Below, one piece after another: positions 17,282 through 26,102 of a DNA stretch of 64,000 nucleotides. Position 1 is the stretch's first letter. Each line of letters opens with the position of its first letter. Origin of the DNA: Streptomyces sp. L2 (GTDB lineage: Bacteria > Actinomycetota > Actinomycetes > Streptomycetales > Streptomycetaceae). The notes beneath the pieces are model-generated. The model worked only from the letters and a program-made list of their open reading frames with translations. It searched no databases and was not told the origin of the DNA. The stretch is from positions 3,224,001 through 3,288,000 of the forward strand of contig NZ_QBDT01000001.1 of assembly GCF_004124325.1 (NCBI RefSeq), read 5' to 3'. The position numbers and the translations under genes are program-made.

Positions 17282-19234
17282 TCAGCGCTTCTCGTACAGC
17301 CCCGCGACGGCGGTGGCGAAGTCCGTCATGATCTGCGCGCGCCGCAGTTTCATCGACGGGGTCAGATGCCCGGCCTCCTCGGTGAAGTCCACGGGCAGGA
17401 CGGCGAAGCGGCGGATGGACTCGGGGCGGGAGACGAGCTTGTTGGCCTCGTCCACGGCGCGTTGCAGCAGGGCCGCCAACTCGGCGTCGTCGGTCAGGAG
17501 TTCCGCCGGGACCGGGTGCTTGCCGTTCATCACGCGCCAGTGGGTGATGCCGTCGGGGTCGAGGGTGAACAGGGCGGAGACGTACGGCTTTCCGTCGCCG
17601 ACCAGCATGCACTGCGAGATCAGCGGGTGCTGGCGCAGCCAGTTCTCCAGCGGCGCCGGGGCCACCGACTTGCCGCCCGCCGTGATGAGCAGCTCCTTCT
17701 TGCGGCCGGTGATGGTCAGATAGCCCTCGTCGTCGAGTTCGCCGAGGTCACCGGTGGGCAGCCAGCCGTCCTGCGTCGCGGGGACGACACCGCCCGCCCG
17801 CGGGTCCCAGTAGCCGCGCAGCACGTGGTCGCCGGCCAGCAGGATCTCCCCGTCGGCGGCGATCCGCACCCGGGTGCCGGGCAGCGGCCAGCCGACCGTG
17901 CCGAGGCGGGGTTTGAGCGGCGGGGTGACCGTGGAGGCGCCGGTGGTCTCGGTGAGGCCGTAGCCCTCGAAGATCTCGATGCCGGCGCCGACGTAGAACG
18001 CGGCGAGGCGCCGGCCGAGCGGGGAGCCGCCGCAGATGGCGTACCTGACCCTGCCGCCCATGGCCGCCCTGATCCGCCGGTAGACGAGCGGGTCGTAGAA
18101 GGAGCGGGCGGTCCTCAGGGCGCGACCCGGGCCGCTTCCCGCGTTGGTCTGGCGGTCGTGCAGTGCCTCGCCGTAGCGCCGGGCGACGGACGCCGCCCGG
18201 TCGAAGGTGGCCGCCCGGCCGCCGGTCTCGGCCTTGGCGCGCGCCGAGTTGTAGATCTTCTCCAGCATGTACGGGATGGTCAGCAGGCAGGTCGGCCGGA
18301 ACGCGGCGAGGTCGGGCAGCAGGTCCTCGGCCTTCAGGCTGGGCGCGTGACCGAGGCGGACCCGGGCGCGGACGCAGGCGATGGCCACCATCCGGCCGAA
18401 GACGTGGGACATCGGCAGGAAGAGCAGGACGGACGGCTCCTCGCCGCTGTCCGCCTTGAAGACCGGGTAGAGGAGTTCGATGGCGTTGTCGACCTCGGCG
18501 AAGAAGTTGCCGTGGGACAGGGCGCAGCCCTTGGGGCGGCCGGTGGTGCCCGAGGTGTAGATGAGGGTGGCGAGGGTGTCGGGTCCGAGCATGCCCCGGC
18601 GTACGGCGACCTCGGCCTCCGGGGTGCCGGCGCCGGCGTCGGCGAGGCGGTCCACGTGCCCGTCGTCCATCACCCACAGGTGCTTCAGGTCGGGCAGCCG
18701 GTCGAGTTCGGGGCCGAGGGCGGCGGCCTGGGCGCGCGTCTCGGCGACCAGGGCGACGGCGCCGGAGTCATGCAGGATCCAGCGGGTCTGGAAGACGGAG
18801 GAGGTCGGGTAGACCGGGACGGTGACCAGGCCGGCCGCCCAGGCGGCGAAGTCCAGCAGCGTCCACTCGTACGTCGTCCTGGCCATGATCGCGATCCGGT
18901 CGCCCGGGACCAGGCCCTCCGCGATCAGGCCCTTGGCCACGGCGAGCACCTGGGCGGCGAAACGTTCCGCCGTCACATCGGTCCAGGTGCCGTCGGGGGC
19001 CCTGCGGCTGAGGACGACCGCGTTCGGGCCGGCGGCGGCGTTGTCGAAGGGGAGGTCGGCGAGGGAGCCGTGGGTGACCGGGGGTGCGAAGGGGGGTACG
19101 GCCGCTTCCCGTACGGCGCCGCCGAGCCGCTTGGTCTCCGGTGCGACGAGGAGGGGGCGGCCATCGTAGTCGGTGCTGGGGACGGTGGCCGTGCCGTGGG
19201 GGAAGGGGGGGTTGGGGTACGGCGGGGTGGACAC
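17282..19234 (-). CDS. Long-chain fatty acid-CoA ligase (FadD15-like)
   Basis: An AMP-forming acyl-CoA synthetase of about 650 residues that activates fatty acids to acyl-CoA via acyl-adenylate. Visible motifs are the P-loop-like IYTSGTTGRPKG, the adenylate motif GYGLTETTG, WLPTGDLGELDDEGYLTITGRKKE and a C-terminal LTPSMKLRR. The GTG at 19234 is chosen because GAGGAG lies 6 nt upstream; an ATG lies 42 bp further upstream. It is followed 140 bp later by the LysR gene. Together with the thiolase, reductase and hydratase genes further on, it suggests a fatty-acid utilisation or modification locus. Confidence 0.92.
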   Translation of the reverse strand: MSTPPYPNPPFPHGTATVPSTDYDGRPLLVAPETKRLGGAVREAAVPPFAPPVTHGSLADLPFDNAAAGPNAVVLSRRAPDGTWTDVTAERFAAQVLAVAKGLIAEGLVPGDRIAIMARTTYEWTLLDFAAWAAGLVTVPVYPTSSVFQTRWILHDSGAVALVAETRAQAAALGPELDRLPDLKHLWVMDDGHVDRLADAGAGTPEAEVAVRRGMLGPDTLATLIYTSGTTGRPKGCALSHGNFFAEVDNAIELLYPVFKADSGEEPSVLLFLPMSHVFGRMVAIACVRARVRLGHAPSLKAEDLLPDLAAFRPTCLLTIPYMLEKIYNSARAKAETGGRAATFDRAASVARRYGEALHDRQTNAGSGPGRALRTARSFYDPLVYRRIRAAMGGRVRYAICGGSPLGRRLAAFYVGAGIEIFEGYGLTETTGASTVTPPLKPRLGTVGWPLPGTRVRIAADGEILLAGDHVLRGYWDPRAGGVVPATQDGWLPTGDLGELDDEGYLTITGRKKELLITAGGKSVAPAPLENWLRQHPLISQCMLVGDGKPYVSALFTLDPDGITHWRVMNGKHPVPAELLTDDAELAALLQRAVDEANKLVSRPESIRRFAVLPVDFTEEAGHLTPSMKLRRAQIMTDFATAVAGLYEKR

Positions 19235-19276
19235 GGGCGGCTCCTCGGGGGTGCAGCGGTGTTGCGCTTGCTGCAT

Positions 19277-19943
19277 GACGTACGTGCCTCGTGCACCGAG
19301 GCGTTCACCGTGCGGTGGGCCGGGGGTGGGGTTTGTTACCGACGGTTAGGGGGTGATCGTACGGGGGGTCTGTGGGGGGCTTGTGCGAGGTCGGAGGGGT
19401 TATGGGGCCGGGGGTGGGGGGGTGTTCGGGTGGGGTTCGGGTGGGCCGGGGGGTGGGTCTGGGTTCCCTGTGCTGCGAGGTACAGCGGGCTGGTCCGACC
19501 GCCACGGGGCTCCGCCCCGGACCCCGACCTCGCCCACCCACCACCCGACCCTGTGGGCCGAAGGGTGGGCCTGCGGTCGGCTCGGTCGGCTGAAGGAGTG
19601 GCCTGCGGTCGGCTCGGTCGGGCGGGAGGGGCGGGCCTGCGGCCGGCTGGGTCGGGCAGGAGGCGCCGTCTCCCACCGCACCGCCACGGGGCTCCGCCCC
19701 GGACCCCGGCCTCGCCCACCCACCACCCGACCCTGTGGGTCGAAGGGTGGGGCACTACAGCCGACCCTGTGGGTCGAAGGGGTGCGGCATTGCGGTCGGG
19801 TCGGTTGATTGAGGGGGTGAACCTGCGGTCGGGTCGGTCGGGTGCGAGGTGGGCCGGGTGGGGCGGGAGGGCAGGGGTGGGGGCTGCGGCGGGCGGCGTG
19901 CGGCGGAAGGGATGGGTCGGGGCCGGGGCTAAGGGCGCCGGGG
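19277..19943. repeat. Gene-free region with duplicated hairpin element
   Basis: No credible gene is seen in this 667-bp stretch between two minus-strand genes. It holds a 72-bp element twice (19499-19570 and 19681-19752), nearly identical, each with the GGGGC-TCC-GCCCC hairpin and the tail ACCCGACCCTGTGGG. Partial third copies of the tail and several CGGTCGGGTCGG blocks follow to 19850. The hairpin is of the type found downstream of many Streptomyces genes, so it probably contributes to termination of the thiolase transcript. Confidence 0.8.
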
Positions 19944-21242
19944 TCATGGGCGTTCCAGGATCGCTGTTACGCCCTGGCCTCCTGCTGCGCAGAGGGAGAT
20001 GAGGCCGCGGGAGGGGGTGGGGTGGTGGGAGAGGAGTTTGGCGAGGGTGGCGACCAGGCGGGCGCCGGTCGCCGCGAAGGGGTGGCCGGTGGCGAGGGAG
20101 GAGCCGGCGGGGTTCAGGCGGGCGCGGTCCACCGGCGTGAGCCCCCGCTTCTCCCAGGCGGCCAGGGTCGCGAGGACCTGGGAGGCGAAGGCCTCGTGGA
20201 TCTCGATCACGTCGAAGTCGGCGAGGTCCAGGCCGGTGCGCTCCAGCATGCGCGGGACGGCGTACGCCGGTGCCATCAGCAGGCCGTCCTCACCGCCCGC
20301 CACGTCACCGCCGACGAAGTCGACGGCCGCCGTCTCGTACGCCGTCAGGTAGGCCAGCGGTTCCAGGCCGCGCTCCTCGGCCCACCGCTCGCTCGCCAGC
20401 AGGACCAGCGCCGCGCCGTCGGTCAGCGGGGTGGAGTTGCCCGCCGTCATGGTGGGGCCGGGCCCGTCCAGGCCGAACACCGGCTTCAGGGCGGCCAGTT
20501 TCTCCGGCGTGGAATCCGGGCGGAGGTTCTGGTCGCGGGACAGGCCCCGGAAGGGGACCACCAGGTCGTCGAAGAAGCCGGATTCGTAGGCCGCCGCGAG
20601 CCGCTGGTGGCTGGCGGCGGCCAGTTCGTCCTGCGCCTCCCGGCTCACGCCCCACGCGCGGGCGGTGACGGCCGCGTGGTCGCCCATCGACAGCCCCGTG
20701 CGCGGCTCGGCGTTGCGCGGGATGTCCGGGACCAGGTGGGAGGGGCGGATCTTGGCGAGGGCGGCGAGGCGGGCGCCGGCCGTCCTCGCCCGGCGCGCCT
20801 CCAGGAGGATGCGGCGAAGCCGGTCGTTGACGCCGAGCGGCGCGTCGCTCGCGGTGTCGGCGCCGCCCGCGATCGCGGACTCCGTCTGGCCGAGAGCGAT
20901 CTTGTTGGCGGCGGCGATCACGGCCTGCAGGCCGGTGCCGCAGGCCTGCTGGATGTCGTAGGCGGGGGTGCGGGGGTCCAGCCGGGAGCCGAGGACCGTC
21001 TCGCGGGCCAGGTTGAAGTCGCGGCTGTGCTTGAGGACCGCGCCCGCCACGAACTCGCCCACGGCACCCGGCCCCTGGAGCCCGAAGCGCTCGGTCAGGC
21101 CGTCCAGGGCCGCGCCCAGCATGTCCTGGTTGGAGGCGGTGGCGTAGGGGCCGTCGGAGCGGGCGAACGGGATCCGGGTGCCGCCCAGGATCGCGACGCG
21201 GCGGGCCCGGGGCGGCTCGGGAGGGGCTTCCTGCGGACTCAT
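19944..21242 (-). CDS. Acetyl-CoA C-acetyltransferase (FadI/FadA-type thiolase)
   Basis: A 432-residue thiolase that cleaves or forms 3-ketoacyl-CoA. The nucleophilic Cys101 lies in QQACGTGLQA, the catalytic His in NPAGSSLATGHPFAATG, and the second Cys in SLCAAGGQG near the C-terminus. All three are intact. The start ATG at 21242 is followed by a Pro-rich lead. The gene diverges from the fabG-maoC pair across an 89-bp region holding two perfect palindromes. Shared TetR control is likely, and a TetR gene sits 2.5 kb away. Confidence 0.93.
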   Translation of the reverse strand: MSPQEAPPEPPRARRVAILGGTRIPFARSDGPYATASNQDMLGAALDGLTERFGLQGPGAVGEFVAGAVLKHSRDFNLARETVLGSRLDPRTPAYDIQQACGTGLQAVIAAANKIALGQTESAIAGGADTASDAPLGVNDRLRRILLEARRARTAGARLAALAKIRPSHLVPDIPRNAEPRTGLSMGDHAAVTARAWGVSREAQDELAAASHQRLAAAYESGFFDDLVVPFRGLSRDQNLRPDSTPEKLAALKPVFGLDGPGPTMTAGNSTPLTDGAALVLLASERWAEERGLEPLAYLTAYETAAVDFVGGDVAGGEDGLLMAPAYAVPRMLERTGLDLADFDVIEIHEAFASQVLATLAAWEKRGLTPVDRARLNPAGSSLATGHPFAATGARLVATLAKLLSHHPTPSRGLISLCAAGGQGVTAILERP

Positions 21243-21271
21243 CTCGACCTGCTCTCACCCGTGACATAGAC

Positions 21272-21301
21272 TTACCGCCGGTAACCTTACTCCAGAGTAA
21301 G
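21272..21301. promoter_or_regulatory. Double palindromic operator between thiolase and fabG-like genes
   Basis: TTACCG-C-CGGTAA (21272-21284) is followed after 1 bp by CTTACTC-CA-GAGTAAG (21286-21301). Both are perfect inverted repeats in an 89-bp divergent promoter region. AT-containing palindromes stand out in this GC-rich DNA. They are suited to a TetR-family dimer or pair of dimers, for which the product of 23787-24443 is the obvious candidate. Confidence 0.7.
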
Positions 21302-21331
21302 CACTTTGCCCGAGTCCCGTGGGAGATGGAC

Positions 21332-22666
21332 ATGGCCGACCGCTACCTGAGCTTCACCGGCACGGCCCCCGGCCGTTTCCTCACCCGGCGGCTGGGCCTG
21401 CCGCAGCCGTCCGCCCTGACCCGCTGGACTCCCGAACAGCCGCACTTGAAGGGCCAGTTGCTGCACCTGACGGCGGGCGCGTCGGCCCTCGCCCTCTCCC
21501 CCGTCCTGGCCCGCACCGGGCTCACTCCCGGCGACCGGGGCGAGCCCGCCGCCGTGGTCCTGGACGCGACGGGCGTACGGGACGTCGACACGCTCGCCGA
21601 GGTCCACGCGGCCCTGCATCCCGTCGTACGGTCCGTCGCCCCGAGCGGCCGCGTCCTGGTGCTCGGCGCCCCGCTCGACCCCGCCGAACACCACCAGGCC
21701 GCCGCCCAGCAGGCCCTGGAAGGCTTCACCCGCTCGCTCGGCAAGGAGATCGGCCGGGGCAGGACGGTCAACCTCGTACGGCTCACCGACGCGTCCGCCG
21801 CCGAGTCGACCCTGCGCTTCCTGCTCTCCCCGAAGTCGGCGTACGTCAGCGGCCAGGTCATCGAAGTCGGGGGCGGCCACGGTGGGGACAGCGCGGGCAG
21901 TTCGGGCAGTGCGGGCGCGCCCGTGGACTGGCAGGTGCCCCTCGCCGGGCGCACCGCCCTGGTCACCGGCGCCGCGCGCGGGATCGGCGCGGCCGTCGCC
22001 CGGACGCTGGCCCGGGACGGTGCGAACGTCGTCGTACTCGACGTGCCCTCGGCGGAGGACGACGCGCGCAGGGTCGCCGAATCGCTCGGCGGCACCGCCC
22101 TCGCCCTCGACATCACCGCCGCCGACGCCGGCGAGCGCATCGCCGCCGAACTCCCCGACGGCCTGGACGTGCTGATCCACAACGCGGGCATCACCCGGGA
22201 CCGCCGGCTGGCCAACATGCCCGCCGAGCGCTGGAGTTCCGTCCTGGAGGTGAACCTCGGCAGCGTCCTGCGCACCACCGACGCGCTGCTCGACAAGGGC
22301 GTCCTGCGGACGGGCGGGCGAATCGTGGCCACCGCGTCCATCGCCGGGCTCGCGGGCAACGCGGGCCAGACGAACTACGGCGCGAGCAAGGCGGGCATCG
22401 CCGGACTCGTCCGGTCCCTCGCGCCGCGCGCGCTCGCCGAGCACGGGGTGACGGTCAACGCGGTCGCGCCCGGGTTCATCGAGACGAAGATGACTGCCGC
22501 CGTCCCGCTGTTCATTCGGGAGGCCGGGCGGCGGATGAACTCCCTCGCGCAGGGCGGCCTGCCGGCCGACGTCGCAGAGACCACCGCCTGGCTCGCCCAC
22601 CCGGCCTCCGGCGCGGTCAACGGCCAGGTCGTCCGCGTCTGCGGCCAGAGCCTGCTGGGGGCGTAG
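21332..22666 (+). CDS. FabG-like 3-oxoacyl reductase with extra N-terminal domain
   Basis: A 444-residue 'high molecular weight' FabG. The N-terminal ~200 residues form a nucleotide-binding-like domain without the catalytic motif. The C-terminal SDR domain shows TGAARGIG (NAD(P) binding), HNAGI, the catalytic Ser in TASIAG and the YxxxK in NYGASKAG. It reduces 3-ketoacyl thioesters, using CoA or ACP. The ATG at 21332 has GGGAG at correct spacing; an ATG 6 bp upstream directly abuts that site and is less likely. It overlaps the maoC start by one base (TAGTG). Confidence 0.92.
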   Translation: MADRYLSFTGTAPGRFLTRRLGLPQPSALTRWTPEQPHLKGQLLHLTAGASALALSPVLARTGLTPGDRGEPAAVVLDATGVRDVDTLAEVHAALHPVVRSVAPSGRVLVLGAPLDPAEHHQAAAQQALEGFTRSLGKEIGRGRTVNLVRLTDASAAESTLRFLLSPKSAYVSGQVIEVGGGHGGDSAGSSGSAGAPVDWQVPLAGRTALVTGAARGIGAAVARTLARDGANVVVLDVPSAEDDARRVAESLGGTALALDITAADAGERIAAELPDGLDVLIHNAGITRDRRLANMPAERWSSVLEVNLGSVLRTTDALLDKGVLRTGGRIVATASIAGLAGNAGQTNYGASKAGIAGLVRSLAPRALAEHGVTVNAVAPGFIETKMTAAVPLFIREAGRRMNSLAQGGLPADVAETTAWLAHPASGAVNGQVVRVCGQSLLGA

Positions 22667-23538
22667 TGACCGACGTCGTCCTCTCCCGCTCCCCCGCGCT
22701 GGCGCCGCTCCTCGCACGCGGCGCCCTGCGCTCCCCGTTCAAGCGGCCCCGCCCCGACGCGGACGTCCCCGGCACCCGACTGGTCCTGCCCGCCGTCCGC
22801 GTCGACCTGGCCCGGCTCGCCGCGTACGAGCGGGTGTGCGGCTTCCCGACCGGTGCGGACGCGCTGCCGCTCACCTATCCGCATGTGCTGGGCTTCCCGG
22901 CGGCCATGCGGCTGATGAGCGAGCGGGACTTCCCGCTGCCGCTGCTCGGCCTGGTCCACACCTCGATCGAGATCACCCGGCACCGCACTCTGCCGGCCAC
23001 CGGGGAGTACGCGCTCGCCGTCCACGTCGAGGGCCTGGCCCCACACCGCCGGGGCACCGAGGCGACGGTCCGCACGGAGGCACGGGCGGACGGCGAGGTC
23101 CTCTGGGACTCCCGCAGCGCCTACCTGGCCCGCCACCGGACGAGCGGCTCGGGGACGTCGCACGGGGAACGCGGGGAACGCGGGGAGCATGGGCCGGCTG
23201 CCGTGGAGCCGTTGCCGGAGGTCGCCGAGTGGCGGTTGGGCGGGGATGTCGGGCGGCGGTACGGGGCCGCGTCCGGGGACCGCAATCCCATCCACCTGTA
23301 TCCGCTCACCGCCCGCCTGTTCGGCTTCCCCCGGGCCATCGCGCACGGCATGTGGACGGTGGCCCGCTGCCTCGCCGCGCACGGAACGCCGGAGGGGGCG
23401 GTGCGGCTGCGCGCCGAGTTCCGGGCGCCGGTGCTGCTGCCGGGGACGGTGACGTACGCGGCGAAGGACGGGCGGTTCGAACTGCGCGGCGGGGAGCGGG
23501 TGCACCTGACCGGGGAGGTCGTGCCGGTGGATGGCTGA
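22666..23538 (+). CDS. MaoC-family (R)-specific enoyl hydratase/dehydratase
   Basis: A 290-residue double hot-dog protein. The C-terminal half carries the hydratase-2 motif SGDRNPIHLYPLTARLFGFPRAIAHG with the catalytic Asp/His pair. The N-terminal half lacks it and is the structural hot dog. It dehydrates 3-hydroxyacyl thioesters, the step after the FabG-like reductase encoded directly upstream. The GTG start overlaps the reductase stop by one base. The two hot dogs are separated by a low-complexity GERGERGEHG linker. The stop codon opens a 34-bp tandem repeat. Confidence 0.9.
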   Translation: MTDVVLSRSPALAPLLARGALRSPFKRPRPDADVPGTRLVLPAVRVDLARLAAYERVCGFPTGADALPLTYPHVLGFPAAMRLMSERDFPLPLLGLVHTSIEITRHRTLPATGEYALAVHVEGLAPHRRGTEATVRTEARADGEVLWDSRSAYLARHRTSGSGTSHGERGERGEHGPAAVEPLPEVAEWRLGGDVGRRYGAASGDRNPIHLYPLTARLFGFPRAIAHGMWTVARCLAAHGTPEGAVRLRAEFRAPVLLPGTVTYAAKDGRFELRGGERVHLTGEVVPVDG

Positions 23539-23730
23539 GCGGCCGGACGTCATGCCGACGGACGGCAGCGGCTGGCGGACGTCATGCCGGCGGACGTGGT
23601 GCGGGCGGACGGCGGCTGAGCGGGCGGACGTCGTGCGGGCGGACGGCGGCTGAGCGGGCGGACGTCGTGCCGGCGGACGGCGGCTGAGCGGGCGGACGTC
23701 GTGCGGGCGGACGGCGGCTGAGCGGGCGGC
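23536..23730. repeat. 34-bp tandem repeat starting at the maoC stop codon
   Basis: Units with the core CTGAGCGGGCGGACGTCGTG start at 23616, 23650, 23684 and 23718, with diverged units back to the maoC stop at 23536-23538. Every unit repeats the GGCTGAGCGG stop context. The period of 34 bp is not a multiple of three. No gene is present between maoC and the convergent tetR. Confidence 0.92.
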
Positions 23731-23786
23731 CTTCCTCCCTGGCGACCCTCTCCCGCCCGCCGGTTGCCCCTCTCCCGGGCGGAGTC

Positions 23787-24443
23787 CTACCCCTCGGCCT
23801 GCTGGGCCGGCGGCTGCCAGCGTCGGCCCGCCATCAGGTTGCCCAGGCCGGACCAGGCGAAGTTCATCAGCGTGGCCGCCGCCTGCCGGGCCGTGACGCC
23901 GGGTGTCGTGTTCGCCCAGGTCGCGAGGGACTCGGCGGCGCCGACCAGGGCCTCGGCGAGCCCGGCGACCTCGCGCTCGGGCAGGTCGGGGTCACGGTGC
24001 GCCTCCCGGGCGGTGACCGCGATCAGGTGGGTCACGAACGCGACGGTCTCCGCCCGCATCGCGTCGACCTCGGCCGCGAAGAGATCACCGTGCGTACGGG
24101 CCTGGAGGTGCAGCACGGACCAGCCGTCGGGATGCTCGGCGGTGTGCGCGAAGAACGCTTGCAGGCCGTCCCACAGCTGCCGGTCGGCGGGCAGGTCGGG
24201 CCGGATGGCCGAGCGGACCGCGTCCGTCAGCGCGTGGGCCTCACGCTGGATGCAGGCCGAGAAGAGGTCTTCCTTCGAGTTCAGGTACAGGTACACCAAC
24301 GGCTTGGACACACCCGCCAGTTCCGCGATCTCGTCCATCGAGGCGGCCATGTAGCCCCGCCGTCCGAAGGTCCGCACGGCGGCGTCGAGCATCTGCTGCT
24401 CCCGCACCGCACGCGGCACCCGCTTGGTCTTCACGGCACCCAT
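23787..24443 (-). CDS. TetR-family transcription regulator
   Basis: A 218-residue TetR regulator. The N-terminal helix-turn-helix (residues about 12-58) contains GYMAASMDEIAELAGVSKPLVYLYLNSKEDL. The C-terminal ligand-binding part is all-helical. It is convergent with the fabG-like/maoC genes and is the nearest candidate to bind the paired palindromes at 21272-21301. Regulation of the adjacent fatty-acid genes is inference from position. Confidence 0.93.
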   Translation of the reverse strand: MGAVKTKRVPRAVREQQMLDAAVRTFGRRGYMAASMDEIAELAGVSKPLVYLYLNSKEDLFSACIQREAHALTDAVRSAIRPDLPADRQLWDGLQAFFAHTAEHPDGWSVLHLQARTHGDLFAAEVDAMRAETVAFVTHLIAVTAREAHRDPDLPEREVAGLAEALVGAAESLATWANTTPGVTARQAAATLMNFAWSGLGNLMAGRRWQPPAQQAEG

Positions 24444-24500
24444 GGGTGTCAGCCTAGTTGGGCGGTGCCGTCGCCGTGCGCCCTGTGTGCCGGCAGTCGG

Positions 24501-24800
24501 TCAGCCGGCCTGGCCCTGCGCGCGGGCGGAGTCGTCGGCGAGGTCCTCCTGGCTGCGGTTGGCCTCCAGGTTGGCCTTCATCCGGTCGACCTTGTTCACG
24601 ATGCGCACGGAGGCCCTGTCCCGCTCCTTGCGCAGCACCACCCAGCTGATCGGCGCGGAGAGCACGAGGCTGAGCAGCAGCATCCACAGTCCGTTGGACT
24701 CGCCGAAGCCGCGCGGGAAGATGCCGGAGTAGACGGCTCCCCAGACGACCACGAGGCAGCCGGCGAAGATGCCGAGGCGCATCAGCGTGTAGCGGAGCAT
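24501..24800 (-). CDS. DUF4229 small membrane protein
   Basis: A 99-residue protein with two transmembrane helices (about residues 8-25 and 38-56) and a charged, helical C-terminal tail (RKERDRASVRIVNKVDRMKANLEANRSQED). It matches the DUF4229 family of actinobacteria. Function is unknown. It is encoded 57 bp upstream of tetR on the same strand. Confidence 0.8.
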   Translation of the reverse strand: MLRYTLMRLGIFAGCLVVVWGAVYSGIFPRGFGESNGLWMLLLSLVLSAPISWVVLRKERDRASVRIVNKVDRMKANLEANRSQEDLADDSARAQGQAG

Positions 24801-24885
24801 CTCAATCCAGTCTTCCGAATCCGAAAATGGGACATCACCCAGTGAAGCACGCCCGGACGCCGATCTTGGCAGGGGGTGGGGGCGC

Positions 24886-25410
24886 TCAGTGGAGCGGGAG
24901 CAACAGGTGGACGTCGTCGCGGGTGTCGTCGGGGGCGACGCGGATGGCGTCCGGGATGCGGCCGACCTCCTTGTAGCCGCAGGAGGCGTAGAACCGCTCC
25001 AGGCCGAGGCCGCCGCGGCAGGTGAGGCGGATCGCCTCGATGCCGTCCAGGCCGCGGGCGGCTTCGGCGGCGGCCGTGAGCAGGTCGCGGCCGTAGCCCT
25101 TGCCCTGGTGATCGGGGTGGACCATCACCGTGTAGAGCCACAGCCAGTGCGTCATCAGGCGGTGCGTGTTAAACGTGAGGAACGCGGCCGCGGCCACCCG
25201 CCCCGACTCGTCCCGGCCGATCAGCAGCCGGCTGCGGCCCTCGGCCATGTGCACGAAGTGGCGCACCAGCTCCGGGCGGATCTCGTCCCGGGTGACGGGG
25301 GCGACGAAGCCGACGGCGCCGCCGGCGTTCGTGACGTCGGTCCAGAGGTCGAGGATGCCGTCACGGAGGTCGTGGTCGACGGCGGGGTCGAGGGTGAAGG
25401 TAAGGGGCAT
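24886..25410 (-). CDS. GNAT-family N-acetyltransferase
   Basis: A 174-residue GNAT acetyltransferase. The acetyl-CoA pyrophosphate-binding motif A reads VMVHPDHQGKGYGRDLL (around residue 95), followed by the motif B-like RLTCRGGLGLERFYASCGYKEVG. Acceptor substrate is unknown. It is encoded alone, upstream of the DUF4229 gene. Confidence 0.88.
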   Translation of the reverse strand: MPLTFTLDPAVDHDLRDGILDLWTDVTNAGGAVGFVAPVTRDEIRPELVRHFVHMAEGRSRLLIGRDESGRVAAAAFLTFNTHRLMTHWLWLYTVMVHPDHQGKGYGRDLLTAAAEAARGLDGIEAIRLTCRGGLGLERFYASCGYKEVGRIPDAIRVAPDDTRDDVHLLLPLH

Positions 25411-25448
25411 GGGGCAATAGTATCCATTACCTCATGTCATCCGGTCCG

Positions 25449-26102
25449 TCACCCCAGGGCTCGTGCGGCGACCTCCAGGTCGGCCAGCAGCCCCTGGTAC
25501 GCCTGCTCGCGGTCGTCCGAGCGCAGTACGGCCGAGGGGTGCACGGTGGGGACCAGGCGCTCGGGGCGGCCGTGGATGTCCCGCTCCAGGACGGTCCCTC
25601 GCACCTCGGTCACCCGGAACGAGGATCCGAGGAGGGCCTTTCCGGCGGTCGCGCCGAGGACCACGATCAGCTCGGGCTCGACGAGGGCCAGTTCGGCGGC
25701 CAGCCAGGGGCCGCACGCGGTCATCTCCCTCAGGCTGGGGGCCTTGTGGATACGGCGTTTGCGGGGCTCGGTGCGGGTGAACTTGAAGTGCTTGACGGCG
25801 TTGGTGATGTAGGCGTCCGCCGGGTCCAGGCCGGCTTCCTCCAGCGCGCGGTCCAGCAGTTTGCCCGCGGGGCCGACGAACGGTTTGCCCTGCCGGTCCT
25901 CCTGGTCACCGGGCTGCTCGCCGACGAGCATCAGCCGGGCGCTGGTCTTTCCCTCGCCGAAGACGGTCTGGGTGGCGTCCCTGTGCAGGGGGCAGCCTCG
26001 GCAGCCGGCGGCGGCCTTCCGCAGCGCGGTGAGACCGACACCGGGCCCCGGCACGAACGGCTCCGCCGTGTAGGCGTCCTCGGGGGCCTTGGTAGTCACC
26101 AT
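25449..26102 (-). CDS. udgX: UdgX-type uracil-DNA glycosylase/uracil-DNA-binding protein
   Basis: A 217-residue Fe-S uracil-DNA glycosylase-superfamily protein. Motif A is GEQPGDQED (61-69), the Cys ligands include C34 and C37 (GCRGCPL), and the HPS block is VPTVHPSAVL. The loop KRRIH (115-119) is diagnostic of UdgX, whose His forms a covalent bond with uracil-containing DNA after attack at the abasic sugar. His119 is the expected nucleophile. It therefore probably acts in repair or tolerance of DNA uracil by irreversible capture. The ATG at 26102 lies at the edge of a repeated intergenic element. Confidence 0.9.
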   Translation of the reverse strand: MVTTKAPEDAYTAEPFVPGPGVGLTALRKAAAGCRGCPLHRDATQTVFGEGKTSARLMLVGEQPGDQEDRQGKPFVGPAGKLLDRALEEAGLDPADAYITNAVKHFKFTRTEPRKRRIHKAPSLREMTACGPWLAAELALVEPELIVVLGATAGKALLGSSFRVTEVRGTVLERDIHGRPERLVPTVHPSAVLRSDDREQAYQGLLADLEVAARALG

